A DNA stretch of 64,000 bases from Aeromicrobium sp. Root495 (GCF_001426755.1 NZ_LMFJ01000001.1:1836467-1900466), one strand, 5' to 3'; counted from the stretch's first letter, positions 34,275-43,404 are shown. Translations and numbers: made by a program. Notes: generated by a model from the letters alone, not told the origin.

Positions 34275-37200
34275 GTGGCCGAGTCCTCCCAGGCATCAAC
34301 CACCCCCGACTTCGGGACCAACCAGTGGCTCGTCGAGGAGATGTACGACCGGTATCAGGCCGATCCGTCCTCCGTCGACGCCTCCTGGGTGACGTTCTTC
34401 GAGAAGAACGACCTGGAGAGCAGCAACGGCTCCGCCCCGGCGCCCGCGAAGGCCGAGCCGGCCAAGGCCGAGCCGGCCAAGGCTGAGCCGGCCAAGGCTG
34501 AGCCGGCCAAGGACAAGGCCCCCGAGCCCGCCAAGCCGGAGCCCGCCAAGCCCGCGGCCAAGGCTGAGCCCGCCAAGCCCGCCGCGAAGGCCGAGCCCGC
34601 CAAGCCCGCCGCGAAGGCCGAGCCTGCCAAGCCCGCGGCCAAGCCGGCCGCCAAGTCGGGAGCCAAGGCCGAGCCCGCTCCCGCTGCCGGACCCGGCGAG
34701 GTCGAGCGCACCACGCTGCGCGGCGCCCCCGCGCGCACCGCCGCCAACATGGACGAGAGCCTCACGGTTCCCACCGCCACGAGCGTGCGCTCCGTGCCGG
34801 TCAAGCTGCTCTTCGACAACCGCACCGTCATGAACAACCACCTCGCCCGCGCCCGCGGCGGCAAGGTCTCGTTCACCCACATCATCGGCTACGCCGTCGT
34901 GCGCGCCATCTCCGAGATCCGCGCCATGAACACCGGCTACGACACCGACGAGAAGGGCAAGCCGGTCGCGCTCAAGCCCGAGCACATCAACTTCGGCCTC
35001 GCCATCGACCTCCAGAAGCCCGACGGAACCCGTCAGCTCATGGTCCCCAGCATCAAGGCCGCCGAGACGCTCGGCTTCGCCGGCTTCTGGCAGGCCTACG
35101 AGACCATGGTCAAGAAGGCCCGCGACGGCAAGCTCGAGGTCTCCGACTTCCAGGGCACCACCGTCAGCCTCACCAACCCCGGTGGCATCGGCACCAACCA
35201 CTCGGTGCCGCGGCTCATGAAGGGCCAAGGCGTCATCGTCGGCGTCGGCTCCATGGACTACCCGCCGGAGTTCCAGGGCGCCTCGGCCCACACGCTCGCG
35301 CAGATGGCCATCTCCAAGATGATGACCCTCACGTCCACGTACGACCACCGCGTCATCCAGGGCGCGCAGTCGGGCGAGTTCCTCAAGCGCATCCACGAGC
35401 TGCTCATCGGCCAGGACGGCTTCTACGACGACATCTTCCGCGAGCTGCGGATCCCCTACGAGCCCATCCGCTGGGCCCAGGACATCGCCGTCAGCCACGA
35501 CGACGACATCGATCGCCAGGCCCGCGTCCTCGAGCTCATCCACGCCTTCCGCGTGCGCGGCCACCTCATGGCCGACACCAACCCGCTCGAGTACCGCCAG
35601 CGCAGCCACCCCGACCTCGACACCGCCTCGCACGGCCTCACCCTGTGGGACCTCGACCGCGAGTTCCCCACGGGTCCGTCGTTCGGCGGCGACCGCCGCT
35701 ACATGAAGCTGCGCGAGATCCTCGGCATCCTGCGCGACTCGTACAGCCGCACCGTCGGCATCGAGTACATGTACATCGAGGACCCGGCAGAGCGTCGCTG
35801 GTTCCAGGAGCGTCTCGAGCACGGCTACACCAAGCCGCCGCGTGAGGAGCAGCTCCGGATCCTGCTCAAGCTCAACCAGGCCGAGGCCTTCGAGACCTTC
35901 CTGCAGACCAAGTTCGTCGGCCAGAAGCGCTTCAGCCTCGAGGGTGGCGAGACCACGGTCCCGCTGCTCGACGAGATCTGCGAGGCCGCCGCTCTCGACG
36001 GCCTCGAGGAGGTCTGCATCGGGATGGCCCACCGCGGCCGCCTGAACGTGCTGGTCAACATCGCCGGCAAGAGCCCGGCCCAGGTCTTCCGCGAGTTCGA
36101 GGGCAACATCGACCCCCGCACCGTCCAGGGCTCCGGCGACGTCAAGTACCACCTCGGCGTCGAGGGCGAGTTCGTCGCCACCGGTGGCTCCAAGATCAAG
36201 GTCTCGGTGGCGGCCAACCCGTCGCACCTCGAGGTCGTCGACCCGGTGCTCGAGGGCATCGCGCGCGCCAAGCAGGACCGCCTCAACCGCGGCGCCGAGT
36301 TCCCGGTGCTGCCCGTCCTGGTGCACGGCGACGCCGCGTTCGCCGGACAGGGCGTCGTGGCCGAGACGCTCAACCTGTCGCAGCTGCGGGGCTACCGCAC
36401 CGGCGGCACGATCCACGTCATCGTCAACAACCAGGTGGGCTTCACGACGTCTCCGTCGTCGTCCCGCTCCTCCACGTACTGCACCGACGTCGCCCGCATG
36501 ATCCAGGCGCCGGTCTTCCACGTGAACGGCGACGACCCCGAGGCCTGCATCCGCATCGCGCAGCTGGCCTACGAGTACCGCCGCACGTTCAACAAGGACG
36601 TCGTCATCGACCTCGTCTGCTACCGCCGCCGCGGTCACAACGAGGGCGACGACCCCAGCTTCACGCAGCCCCTCATGTACGACACGATCAACGCCAAGAA
36701 GTCGGTGCGCAAGCTCTACACCGAGGCCCTGGTCGGTCGTGGCGACATCACCATCGAGGAGGCCGAGGCGGCCCTCGCGGACTACCAGGCCCAGCTCGAG
36801 CGCAACTTCGTCGACGTCAAGGAGGCCTCGGCCGACCCGGACTACACCCGGACGCCGGAGTACCCCACCAAGCCCGAGCACGAGGGCCAGCTGGTCACCT
36901 CCATCACGCCGGAGACCATGAAGGCCATCTCCTCGGCCTACACCTCCGTGCCCGACGGCTTCACGGTGCACCCCAAGGTGCTGCCGCAGCTGCAGCGTCG
37001 CGCCGCGTCCATCGAGACCGGTCCCATCGACTGGGGCACCGGCGAGATCCTCGCCATGGGCTCGCTCCTGCTCGACGGCCGCCCGGTGCGGCTGGCCGGT
37101 CAGGACTCGCGCCGCGGCACGTTCTCCTCGCGCTTCGCCACGATCATCGACCGTGAGAACGCGAGCGAGTGGACTCCCCTGGCGCACGTCGGCGACGAGC

Positions 37201-38039
37201 AGTCCACCTTCTACATCTACGACTCGCTGCTGAGCGAGTACGCCGCACTCGGCTTCGAGTACGGATACTCCGTGGCCCGTCCTGAGGCGCTCACGCTGTG
37301 GGAGGCCCAGTTCGGCGACTTCGTCAACGGCGCCCAGTCGGTCATCGACGAGTACATCTCCTCGGGCGAGACCAAGTGGGGTCAGAAGTCGGGCGTCGTC
37401 CTGCTGCTCCCTCACGGCTACGAGGGCCAGGGCCCCGACCACTCGTCGGCCCGCATCGAGCGCTTCCTGGCGCTGGCGGCCAACGGCGAGATCACGATCG
37501 CCCAGCCCTCCACGTCGGCCTCGTACTTCCATCTCCTGCGTCGTCAGGCGCTGGAGAGCGAGCACCGTCCGCTCATCGTCTTCACGCCCAAGCAGCTGCT
37601 GCGGCGCAAGTCGGCGGCCTCGGACCCGGCGGAGTTCACCTCCGGCGAGTTCCGCCCGGTCATCGCCGACACCGACGTCGAAGCCGGCTCGGTGGAGCGC
37701 GTCATCCTCGCCTCGGGTCGTGTCACGCACGACCTGCTGGAGGCCCGGACCAAGCGCGAGGACACCCGCACGGCCATCCTGCGGGTCGAGCAGCTCTACC
37801 CGCGTCCGCTCGAGGAGGTCAAGGAGCTGCTCGCGCAGTACTCCAACCTCACGACCGTGCGCTGGGTGCAGGACGAGCCGTCCAACCAGGGCCCGTGGCC
37901 GCACTACTCGCAGCACTGGGACCTCGACGTCCCGCTCGAGCTGATCTCGCGGCCCGAGTCCTCCACGACGGCCGTCGGCTCCAAGCACCGTCACGACGAA
38001 GAGGCCTCCGAGCTCATGGACGCCGCCTTCGCCGGCTGA
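34275..38039 (+). CDS. kgd: Multifunctional 2-oxoglutarate decarboxylase/dehydrogenase E1-E2 fusion (Kgd/SucA type)
   Basis: 1254-aa TCA-cycle enzyme. Order: a short E1 N-terminal segment (1-45, FGTNQWLVEEMYDRY), a linker of Ala-Lys-Pro-Glu repeats (about 55-140, AKAEP units), an E2-type acyltransferase core without a lipoyl domain (about 150-390, ending TYDHRVIQG), then the ThDP-dependent E1 part (about 430-1254) with GMAHRGRLNVL, HGDAAFAGQGVV and DLVCYRRRGHNEGDDP. This fused build is the actinobacterial form. GTG start; a TACCCT -10 box lies at 34215. A small DUF6104 gene follows at once. Confidence 0.97.
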   Translation: MAESSQASTTPDFGTNQWLVEEMYDRYQADPSSVDASWVTFFEKNDLESSNGSAPAPAKAEPAKAEPAKAEPAKAEPAKDKAPEPAKPEPAKPAAKAEPAKPAAKAEPAKPAAKAEPAKPAAKPAAKSGAKAEPAPAAGPGEVERTTLRGAPARTAANMDESLTVPTATSVRSVPVKLLFDNRTVMNNHLARARGGKVSFTHIIGYAVVRAISEIRAMNTGYDTDEKGKPVALKPEHINFGLAIDLQKPDGTRQLMVPSIKAAETLGFAGFWQAYETMVKKARDGKLEVSDFQGTTVSLTNPGGIGTNHSVPRLMKGQGVIVGVGSMDYPPEFQGASAHTLAQMAISKMMTLTSTYDHRVIQGAQSGEFLKRIHELLIGQDGFYDDIFRELRIPYEPIRWAQDIAVSHDDDIDRQARVLELIHAFRVRGHLMADTNPLEYRQRSHPDLDTASHGLTLWDLDREFPTGPSFGGDRRYMKLREILGILRDSYSRTVGIEYMYIEDPAERRWFQERLEHGYTKPPREEQLRILLKLNQAEAFETFLQTKFVGQKRFSLEGGETTVPLLDEICEAAALDGLEEVCIGMAHRGRLNVLVNIAGKSPAQVFREFEGNIDPRTVQGSGDVKYHLGVEGEFVATGGSKIKVSVAANPSHLEVVDPVLEGIARAKQDRLNRGAEFPVLPVLVHGDAAFAGQGVVAETLNLSQLRGYRTGGTIHVIVNNQVGFTTSPSSSRSSTYCTDVARMIQAPVFHVNGDDPEACIRIAQLAYEYRRTFNKDVVIDLVCYRRRGHNEGDDPSFTQPLMYDTINAKKSVRKLYTEALVGRGDITIEEAEAALADYQAQLERNFVDVKEASADPDYTRTPEYPTKPEHEGQLVTSITPETMKAISSAYTSVPDGFTVHPKVLPQLQRRAASIETGPIDWGTGEILAMGSLLLDGRPVRLAGQDSRRGTFSSRFATIIDRENASEWTPLAHVGDEQSTFYIYDSLLSEYAALGFEYGYSVARPEALTLWEAQFGDFVNGAQSVIDEYISSGETKWGQKSGVVLLLPHGYEGQGPDHSSARIERFLALAANGEITIAQPSTSASYFHLLRRQALESEHRPLIVFTPKQLLRRKSAASDPAEFTSGEFRPVIADTDVEAGSVERVILASGRVTHDLLEARTKREDTRTAILRVEQLYPRPLEEVKELLAQYSNLTTVRWVQDEPSNQGPWPHYSQHWDLDVPLELISRPESSTTAVGSKHRHDEEASELMDAAFAG

Positions 38040-38046
38040 GTCGGCC

Positions 38047-38223
38047 ATGTACTTCACCGACCGAGGCATCGAGGAGCTGGCGGCCCGCCGCGGCGAGGAG
38101 GAGATCTCCTTCGCGTGGCTGGCCGACCGGCTCGTCGAGTTCGTCGACCTCAACCCCGACTTCGAGATCCCCACCGAGCGCCTCGCCACCTGGCTCGCCC
38201 GCCTCGACGACGACGAGGACTGA
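38047..38223 (+). CDS. DUF6104 small acidic protein downstream of kgd
   Basis: 58 aa: MYFTDRGIEELAARRG through WLARLDDDED. A small acidic helical protein that I recognise as a conserved actinobacterial family found next to kgd. Starts seven bases after the kgd stop, so probably co-expressed. Function unknown. Confidence 0.85.
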   Translation: MYFTDRGIEELAARRGEEEISFAWLADRLVEFVDLNPDFEIPTERLATWLARLDDDED

Positions 38224-38235
38224 CCCCCGCTCTCG

Positions 38236-38545
38236 GACCAACGACGAGGGCTTGCGGTCGCCACCACGACCCAAACCCCTCATCGTTCGTCCCCGCCGGA
38301 CCAACGACGAGGGCTAGCGGTCGCCACCACGACCCAAACCCCTCATCGTTCGTCCCCACCAGACCAACGACGAGGGCTAGCGGTCGCCACCACGACCCAA
38401 ACCCCTCATGGTTCGTCCCCACCAGACCAACGACGAGGGCTAGCGGTCGCCACCACGACCCAAACCCCTCATCGTTCGTCCCCACCAGACCAACGACGAG
38501 GGCTAGCGGTCGTCCCAACGACCACGAGCCCTCGTCGTTCGTCGG
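38236..38545. repeat. 63-bp tandem repeat of terminator-like hairpins (four full copies plus a fifth variant)
   Basis: Copies start at 38236, 38299, 38362, 38425 and 38488, each beginning GACCAACGACGAGGGCT. Within a unit AACGACGAGGG can pair with CCCTCATCGTT (a G-U pair on the minus-strand RNA). The fifth copy ends differently and gives a perfect 13-bp stem (38492-38504 with 38527-38539) plus an inner GGTCGT/ACGACC stem. It fills the 322 bases between two convergent genes (DUF6104 gene and oxidoreductase). It reads as a bidirectional terminator that has been amplified. Because 63 is a multiple of three, it also creates a spurious repetitive reading frame. Confidence 0.85.
38492..38539. terminator. 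Perfect hairpin ending the repeat array
   Basis: 13-bp arms AACGACGAGGGCT and AGCCCTCGTCGTT with an inner 6-bp stem, seven bases from the stop of the oxidoreductase gene. Likely the functional terminator for both convergent units. Confidence 0.8.
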
Positions 38546-39511
38546 TCAGCGGGTGAGGACGATCTTGCCGAAGACGGAGCCGTCGATGACCGACTCGAGG
38601 CCGGAGGCGGCGTCCTCCATCGGGATCTCGCGGTCGATGAGGGGCTTGGTGCCGGTCACGTCGAGGAACTGGGCCAGGCGGTGGAGCTCGTCGCGCGTGC
38701 CCATGGTGGAGCCGTGGACGCGCATCTGCTGGAAGAAGATCCGCGTCAGCTCGGCGGGGGGCGCGTCGCCCGACGTCGCGCCGGAGATGACGATCGTGCC
38801 GCCGGGGCGCATGGAGCGAACCGAGTGCGACCAGGTGGCCTTGCCGACGGTCTCCATGACGGCGTCGACCTTCACCGGCAGGCGCGCGCCGGACTCGAAG
38901 ACCTCGTGCGCGCCGATCTCGAGCGCCTTGGTGCGCTTGTCCTCGTCGCGGCTCGTGGCCAGGACCCGCAGACCGGCGGCGCGCGCCAGGATGATGAGGG
39001 CCGTGGCCACGCCGCCGCCCGCGCCCTGCACGAGGACCGTGTCACCCTGCTTGAGGTCGGACTGCGTGAAGAGCATGCGGTAGGCCGTGAGCCAGGCCGT
39101 GGGAAGGCACGCCGCCTCGGCGAAGCTGAGGCCCGCGGGCTTGGCCACGACGTTGCGGCTGGGCACGGCCACCTTCTCCGCGAACGTGCCCGGGTGCCGC
39201 TCGGACAGCAGCGACCGCTTGGGGTCGAGCGTCTCGTCGCCGCGCCACGAGGGGTCGCTGATCACGGCGTGCACGATGACCTCGTTGCCGTCCTCGTCGT
39301 ACCCCGCGGCGTCGCAGCCCAGGATCATGGGCAGCGCGTCACTCCTGAGGCCGACGCCGCGCAGGCTCCACACGTCGTGGTGGTTGATGGAGGCCGCCTT
39401 GACCGTGACCGTGGTCCACCCGTCGGGGACCACCGGATCGGGCTGCTCGCCGATCACGAGCCCCTTGAGCGGGTCCTCCGGGTTGATCTCACCTGCGTAG
39501 ACGGCGAACAT
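38546..39511 (-). CDS. Zinc-type alcohol dehydrogenase-like/quinone oxidoreductase family protein
   Basis: 321-aa medium-chain dehydrogenase. Seen: GroES-like half with INHHDVWSLRGVG and CDAAGYDEDGNEV; Rossmann half with VQGAGGGVATALI. The structural zinc cysteines are missing, as in the quinone reductase and acryloyl-CoA reductase-like branches. ATG has GAGGAG upstream. It lies 32 bases downstream of the malic enzyme stop, on the same strand, so it may be co-transcribed. Confidence 0.88.
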   Translation of the reverse strand: MFAVYAGEINPEDPLKGLVIGEQPDPVVPDGWTTVTVKAASINHHDVWSLRGVGLRSDALPMILGCDAAGYDEDGNEVIVHAVISDPSWRGDETLDPKRSLLSERHPGTFAEKVAVPSRNVVAKPAGLSFAEAACLPTAWLTAYRMLFTQSDLKQGDTVLVQGAGGGVATALIILARAAGLRVLATSRDEDKRTKALEIGAHEVFESGARLPVKVDAVMETVGKATWSHSVRSMRPGGTIVISGATSGDAPPAELTRIFFQQMRVHGSTMGTRDELHRLAQFLDVTGTKPLIDREIPMEDAASGLESVIDGSVFGKIVLTR

Positions 39512-39543
39512 GCGGCTCCTCTTCGTGGTGGGTGCTGATCAGC

Positions 39544-40743
39544 TCAGTAGGGCCGGCGGGCCAGTCCCTCGCGGCGTGCGGTGTCGGTGACGGCCCGGGC
39601 GACGGCGGTGGCCACCCGGGGGTCGAAGGGCGACGGGATGACGTAGGACTCGGCGAGGTCGTCGCCCACGAGGTCGGCGATGGCGTGGGCCGCCGCGATC
39701 TTCATGGACTCCGAGATGGCCGTGGCACGGACGTCGAGGGCCCCGCGGAAGATGCCGGGGAACACCAGCACGTTGTTGATCTGGTTGGCGAAGTCCGAGC
39801 GGCCCGTGGCGACCACGCGGGCGTGCCGCGACGCGACGTCGGGGTGCACCTCGGGCGTGGGGTTGGCGAGCGCGAAGACGATGGCGTCCTCGGCCATCCC
39901 CGCCACGGCGGACTCCGCGATGGTCCCGCCGGAGACGCCGATCAGCACGTCGGCACCGCGCAGGGCGTCGTCGACGGTGCCCGGCTTGGCCCAGCCCGAG
40001 GTCTGGTCGGCGAGCAGCTGCTTGACGCTGTTGAGGTCGGTGCGGCCGGAGTGGATGACGCCGGCGCGGTCGAGGACGCTGACCTTGCGGACGCCCGACT
40101 CGCGGAGGATCTGGGTGATGGCCACGCCGGCGGCGCCGGCGCCGGAGATGACGACCTTGATGTCCTCCATGTCGCGGTCGGTGAGGCGCAGCGCGTTGAT
40201 GAGCGCGGCCAGGACCACGACGGCGGTGCCGTGCTGGTCGTCGTGGAAGACAGGGATGTCGAGGGCGTCCTTGAGACGACGCTCGATCTCGAAGCAGCGC
40301 GGGCTCGAGATGTCCTCCAGGTTCACGCCGCCGAAGGTGGGCGCGAGCCGGATGATCGTCTCGACGATCTCGTCGACGTCGGTGGTGTCGAGGGCCACCG
40401 GGATGGCGTCGACGCCGCCGAACTGCTTGAACAGGACGGCCTTGCCCTCCATGACCGGCATCGACGCGGCCGGGCCGATGTCGCCGAGGCCGAGCACGGC
40501 CGTGCCGTCGGTGATGACGGCGACCGTGTTGGAGACCCACGTGTACTCGTGGGCGACCTCGGGGTCGGCGTGGATGGCCTCGCACACGCGGGCGACGCCG
40601 GGCGTGTAGGCCAAGGAGAGGTCATGGGCGTCGCGCAGGGGCACGGAGGCCGAGATCTCCATCTTGCCGCCGCGGTGCAGGGCGAAGACGGGGTCCTCGG
40701 GGTCGAAGGTCTCGATGCGAGCGTCGATGTCGGTGGCAACCAT
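39544..40743 (-). CDS. NAD(P)-dependent malic enzyme
   Basis: 399-aa enzyme converting malate to pyruvate and CO2. Seen: SLAYTPGVARVC with catalytic Tyr, GLGDIGP, metal-site VFHDDQHGTA, Rossmann GAGAAGVAI, and FALANPTPE. Short bacterial form without a phosphotransacetylase extension. Divergent from nothing; the next gene upstream is a membrane protein on the same strand. Confidence 0.96.
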   Translation of the reverse strand: MVATDIDARIETFDPEDPVFALHRGGKMEISASVPLRDAHDLSLAYTPGVARVCEAIHADPEVAHEYTWVSNTVAVITDGTAVLGLGDIGPAASMPVMEGKAVLFKQFGGVDAIPVALDTTDVDEIVETIIRLAPTFGGVNLEDISSPRCFEIERRLKDALDIPVFHDDQHGTAVVVLAALINALRLTDRDMEDIKVVISGAGAAGVAITQILRESGVRKVSVLDRAGVIHSGRTDLNSVKQLLADQTSGWAKPGTVDDALRGADVLIGVSGGTIAESAVAGMAEDAIVFALANPTPEVHPDVASRHARVVATGRSDFANQINNVLVFPGIFRGALDVRATAISESMKIAAAHAIADLVGDDLAESYVIPSPFDPRVATAVARAVTDTARREGLARRPY

Positions 40744-40891
40744 CTGTGAGTGAAGTCCTCGGCGAAGAATCCGGTCGTGCTGCAGACCGGTCCGGTCGCA
40801 GTGCGGCTCGTGCCGCGATGCCCACGATGGGGGCTGGGGAAAGGGGGTGTGTCCCGCCGGTCAGTCTCTCACATCGGCCAGGGGCTCCCGG

Positions 40892-40909
40892 CGTGAGGCC
40901 GGTCTCACG
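40892..40909 (-). terminator. Weak hairpin downstream of membrane-protein gene
   Basis: CGTGAG/CTCACG with a 6-base loop, 20 bases past the stop at 40929. The 185-base gap up to malic enzyme shows no other clear signal. Confidence 0.35.
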
Positions 40910-40928
40910 AGAGCGCCCACAGGAGGGG

Positions 40929-41354
40929 TCAGAGCGCCTCGGGGTCGTCGACCAGCGCCGCTGTCACGGGCGGCGCCAGCAGGCAGCCCAGGGCCACGAC
41001 ACCCGTCGTGGCCAGCAGCGTCGGGACCCACCACACGTTGTCACGGGCGTTGTAGGCGATCAGCACCTGGATGAGCTGCGTCAGCACGAGGAAGCCCCGG
41101 CCCCAGGAGTGGCCGCGGAGCACGCGGACCGCGGCCCACACCATGGCGGCGGCGTAGACCGCGAGCAGCAGCGCGGCGCCGACGCCGAGGCCCAGACGAT
41201 CGCTGTTGAGGTCGGTGAGGTCGAGCACGGCCAGGGTGACCAGGCCGAGCGCCTCGACCGCGACGATCCCGAACACCACGAGCAGGAACCTGCGGGCGGC
41301 GCCCGTGGGACGCGTGGGACCGCTGGGACTGGTGGGGCGATCGGCATCCGTCAC
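40929..41354 (-). CDS. Small integral membrane protein
   Basis: 141 aa. A Pro/Thr-rich cytoplasmic N-terminus (about 20 residues), then four hydrophobic helices: FLLVVFGIVAVEALGLVTL, LGVGAALLLAVYAAAMVW, a segment around QLIQVLIAY, and LLATTGVVALGCLLAPPV. No recognised domain. The start is a GTG with TAGGGT seven bases upstream (leaderless); reading further upstream enters non-coding DNA. Function unknown. Confidence 0.75.
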   Translation of the reverse strand: MTDADRPTSPSGPTRPTGAARRFLLVVFGIVAVEALGLVTLAVLDLTDLNSDRLGLGVGAALLLAVYAAAMVWAAVRVLRGHSWGRGFLVLTQLIQVLIAYNARDNVWWVPTLLATTGVVALGCLLAPPVTAALVDDPEAL

Positions 41355-41361
41355 GGTCCCT

Positions 41362-41367
41362 ACCCTA
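41362..41367 (-). promoter_or_regulatory. -10 box for leaderless membrane-protein gene
   Basis: TAGGGT on the minus strand, seven bases before the GTG. Confidence 0.5.
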
Positions 41368-41481
41368 GGGCGGTGTCGTCCGGCGGTGTGACGAGGTGTG
41401 ATGGAGCCGACAGGAGGCGCGCTCGGGTATCTCTTGTGCAAGTGTCCGCAGGCTGGAACGATGGGTGACAGCGCCCCGAGC

Positions 41482-41496
41482 CATGTAACGAACATG
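41482..41496. promoter_or_regulatory. Palindrome in the whiB1 upstream region
   Basis: CATGT-AACGA-ACATG, 70 bases before the whiB start, in the 211-base gap between divergent genes. Could be a regulator site; mycobacterial whiB1 is controlled by CRP and by WhiB1 itself, but this site does not match a CRP site well. Confidence 0.35.
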
Positions 41497-41565
41497 TGAA
41501 CGCGACCCTGTCGCCCCACGTCATCGCTCCGGGAGAACACATCACCACGGGAAGGAGACATCGTC

Positions 41566-41817
41566 ATGGACTGGCGCCACCGAAGCGCGTGTCTGGACGA
41601 AGACCCCGAGCTCTTCTTCCCCATCGGCAACACCGGCCCCGCGATCATGCAGATCGAGGAGGCGAAGGTTGTCTGTCGTCGTTGCGACGTCCGGGAGCAG
41701 TGCCTGCAGTGGGCACTCGAGTCCGGTCAGGACCACGGCGTCTGGGGAGGCATGAGCGAGGACGAACGTCGCGCTCTCAAGCGCCGCAACGCCCGGGCAC
41801 GCATCCGCACCGCCTGA
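41566..41817 (+). CDS. whiB1: WhiB-family transcriptional regulator (WhiB1-like)
   Basis: 83-aa iron-sulfur regulator. Cluster ligands C9, C37, C40 and C46; GVWGG turn at 58-62; basic C-terminus KRRNARARIR for DNA contact. ATG has AAGGAG upstream. It is divergent-side neighbour of a PdtaS-type kinase, the same pairing as whiB1 and pdtaS in M. tuberculosis. WhiB1 binds the housekeeping sigma factor and senses NO (family knowledge). Confidence 0.95.
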   Translation: MDWRHRSACLDEDPELFFPIGNTGPAIMQIEEAKVVCRRCDVREQCLQWALESGQDHGVWGGMSEDERRALKRRNARARIRTA

Positions 41818-41853
41818 GCCACGCGCACAGACTCACCGAGTCACAGAGACGAG

Positions 41854-41886
41854 CCCCGCACCCTTGGTGCGGGGTTCTGTTCTGTT
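41854..41886 (+). terminator. Intrinsic terminator after whiB1
   Basis: 9-bp stem CCCCGCACC/GGTGCGGGG with a 3-base loop, followed by TTCTGTTCTGTT: a rare T-rich intrinsic terminator here, reaching the end of the convergent kinase gene. Confidence 0.9.
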
Positions 41887-43337
41887 CAGGACCTGATCTC
41901 CAGCGAGATGACCACGGTGGTGCCGCCGCGCGGGTTGGGCTCGAACGCCAGCGTCCCGCCCAGCTCGGCCTGCACGAGCGTGGAGACGATCGAGAGGCCC
42001 AGGCTGTCCTCGGGGCTGAAGTCGCTCGGCAGGCCCTTGCCGTCGTCGCTGACCCGCAGCCGCACGCGGTCACGGATCCGGTTCACGGCGATCGTGAGGC
42101 GGCCGCCCGACTCGTCGTAGGCGTGCTCGGCCGCGTTCTGGATGAGCTCGGTGAGCACCATCGCCAGGGGCGTGGCCACCTCGGCCGGCACGTGGCCGAA
42201 CGAGCCGACACGGGCCCCACGGACCCCTGCGCCGGCGACGTCGAGCACCGTGCGCATGAGCCGGTCGGCGATCTCGTCGAAGTCGACCGTCTCGTCGAAG
42301 GACTGGCTGAGCGTCTCGTGCACGAGCGCGATGGAGCCGACGCGGCGCACGGCCTCCTCGAGCGCGCCGCGTGCCTCGGGAGCCGCGACCCGACGGGCCT
42401 GCAGACGGAGCAGCGCCGCCACGGTCTGGAGGTTGTTCTTCACCCGGTGGTGGATCTCGCGGATCGTGGCCTCCTTGGAGACCAGCTGGCGCTCCCGGAG
42501 CCGCAGCTCGGTGACGTCGCGCAGGAGCACGACCGACCCGCTGCGCCGACCGTGGGACCGCACCGGGATCAGCCGCACGAGCAGGGAGGCGTGAGCGTTC
42601 TCGACCTCGGCCTCCCCCTGGTCGTCGCCCTCCAGGAGCGCGACCGCCGCACCGTCGGTGGGCCGGGCGGGACGCCGTGCCGTGAGGGCCGTGGTGACGT
42701 CGGCGAGGTCGACGCCGACGAGGTCGCCCGAGAGCCCGAGCCGACGGTAGGCCGACATCGCGTTGGGGCTGGCGAAGAGGACCGCACCCCGGGAGTCCGT
42801 CCTGATGAAGCCGTCACCGACCCGGAGGGAGTCAGCCAGCTCCGAGCGCGAGCCCGGGGTGGGGAACTCCCCCTGGCGGATCATCTCGGTGAGCTCGCCC
42901 GCTGTCTGCCGGTAGGCGGTCTCGAGCCGGCTCGACGCACGGAGTCCGAAGGTCGCCGAGCGTCGCTCGATGACGGCCACCGGGACCTCGCGCCGCACCG
43001 GGACGAGCTGCACGCGGGCGGCGGTGTCGCCGTCCAGCGCCACCTGCACGTCGTCGAGGGGCTCCCCCGTCTTGAGCACCCGCTCGAACGCGAAGGTCTC
43101 CTCGCTCGGCACGAAGGTCCCCACGACGTCCTCCTGGAGCGTCGTGGGTCCGGTGGTGGGGCGGATCTGGGCGGCGGCCCAGCGCCCCTTGGCCTCGGCG
43201 TCGGGCACCCACAGCACGAGGTCGGAGAAGGAGAGGTCGGCGATCAGCTGCCAGTCAGCGACCACGGCGTGCAGCCACGCGACGTCGGCCTCGTCGAGGG
43301 TCGTCTGCGACCGGGCGATGTCGTCGAGGGAGGGCAC
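41886..43337 (-). CDS. pdtaS: PdtaS-type sensor histidine kinase
   Basis: 483-aa cytosolic kinase with no membrane segments. Order: GAF-like N-terminal sensor (about 1-145), PAS-like domain (about 170-280), HisKA_2 dimerisation helix with EIHHRVKNNLQ (H296/H297), and an HATPase with LTELIQNAAEHA and SDDGKGLP. Matches PdtaS, whose partner PdtaR is an ANTAR antiterminator (not in this window). GTG start with TAGGCT six bases upstream (leaderless). Position beside whiB1 supports orthology. Confidence 0.92.
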   Translation of the reverse strand: MPSLDDIARSQTTLDEADVAWLHAVVADWQLIADLSFSDLVLWVPDAEAKGRWAAAQIRPTTGPTTLQEDVVGTFVPSEETFAFERVLKTGEPLDDVQVALDGDTAARVQLVPVRREVPVAVIERRSATFGLRASSRLETAYRQTAGELTEMIRQGEFPTPGSRSELADSLRVGDGFIRTDSRGAVLFASPNAMSAYRRLGLSGDLVGVDLADVTTALTARRPARPTDGAAVALLEGDDQGEAEVENAHASLLVRLIPVRSHGRRSGSVVLLRDVTELRLRERQLVSKEATIREIHHRVKNNLQTVAALLRLQARRVAAPEARGALEEAVRRVGSIALVHETLSQSFDETVDFDEIADRLMRTVLDVAGAGVRGARVGSFGHVPAEVATPLAMVLTELIQNAAEHAYDESGGRLTIAVNRIRDRVRLRVSDDGKGLPSDFSPEDSLGLSIVSTLVQAELGGTLAFEPNPRGGTTVVISLEIRS

Positions 43338-43343
43338 CTCGGC

Positions 43344-43349
43344 AGCCTA
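43344..43349 (-). promoter_or_regulatory. -10 box for leaderless pdtaS
   Basis: TAGGCT on the minus strand, six bases before the GTG. Confidence 0.55.
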
Positions 43350-43404
43350 TCGAGCGGCCGCGGCCGGCTGCCGCCCTCAGGACGCCTGTGCCACAGTGGG
43401 TCCG

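Noticed and set aside
34296-38267. 1323-codon open frame on the minus strand opposite kgd
   Set aside because: Shadow of a high-GC gene: low-complexity Val/Leu/Asp/Gly composition, and kgd on the other strand is certain.
38150-38518. 122-codon minus-strand frame with a 21-residue repeat (GLVGTNDEGFGSWWRP units)
   Set aside because: Produced by the 63-bp DNA repeat, which keeps frame because 63 is divisible by three; no ribosome site, and it lies in a terminator region.
38236-38545. Possible CRISPR array
   Set aside because: The whole 63-bp unit is repeated with no variable spacers, and no cas genes are near.
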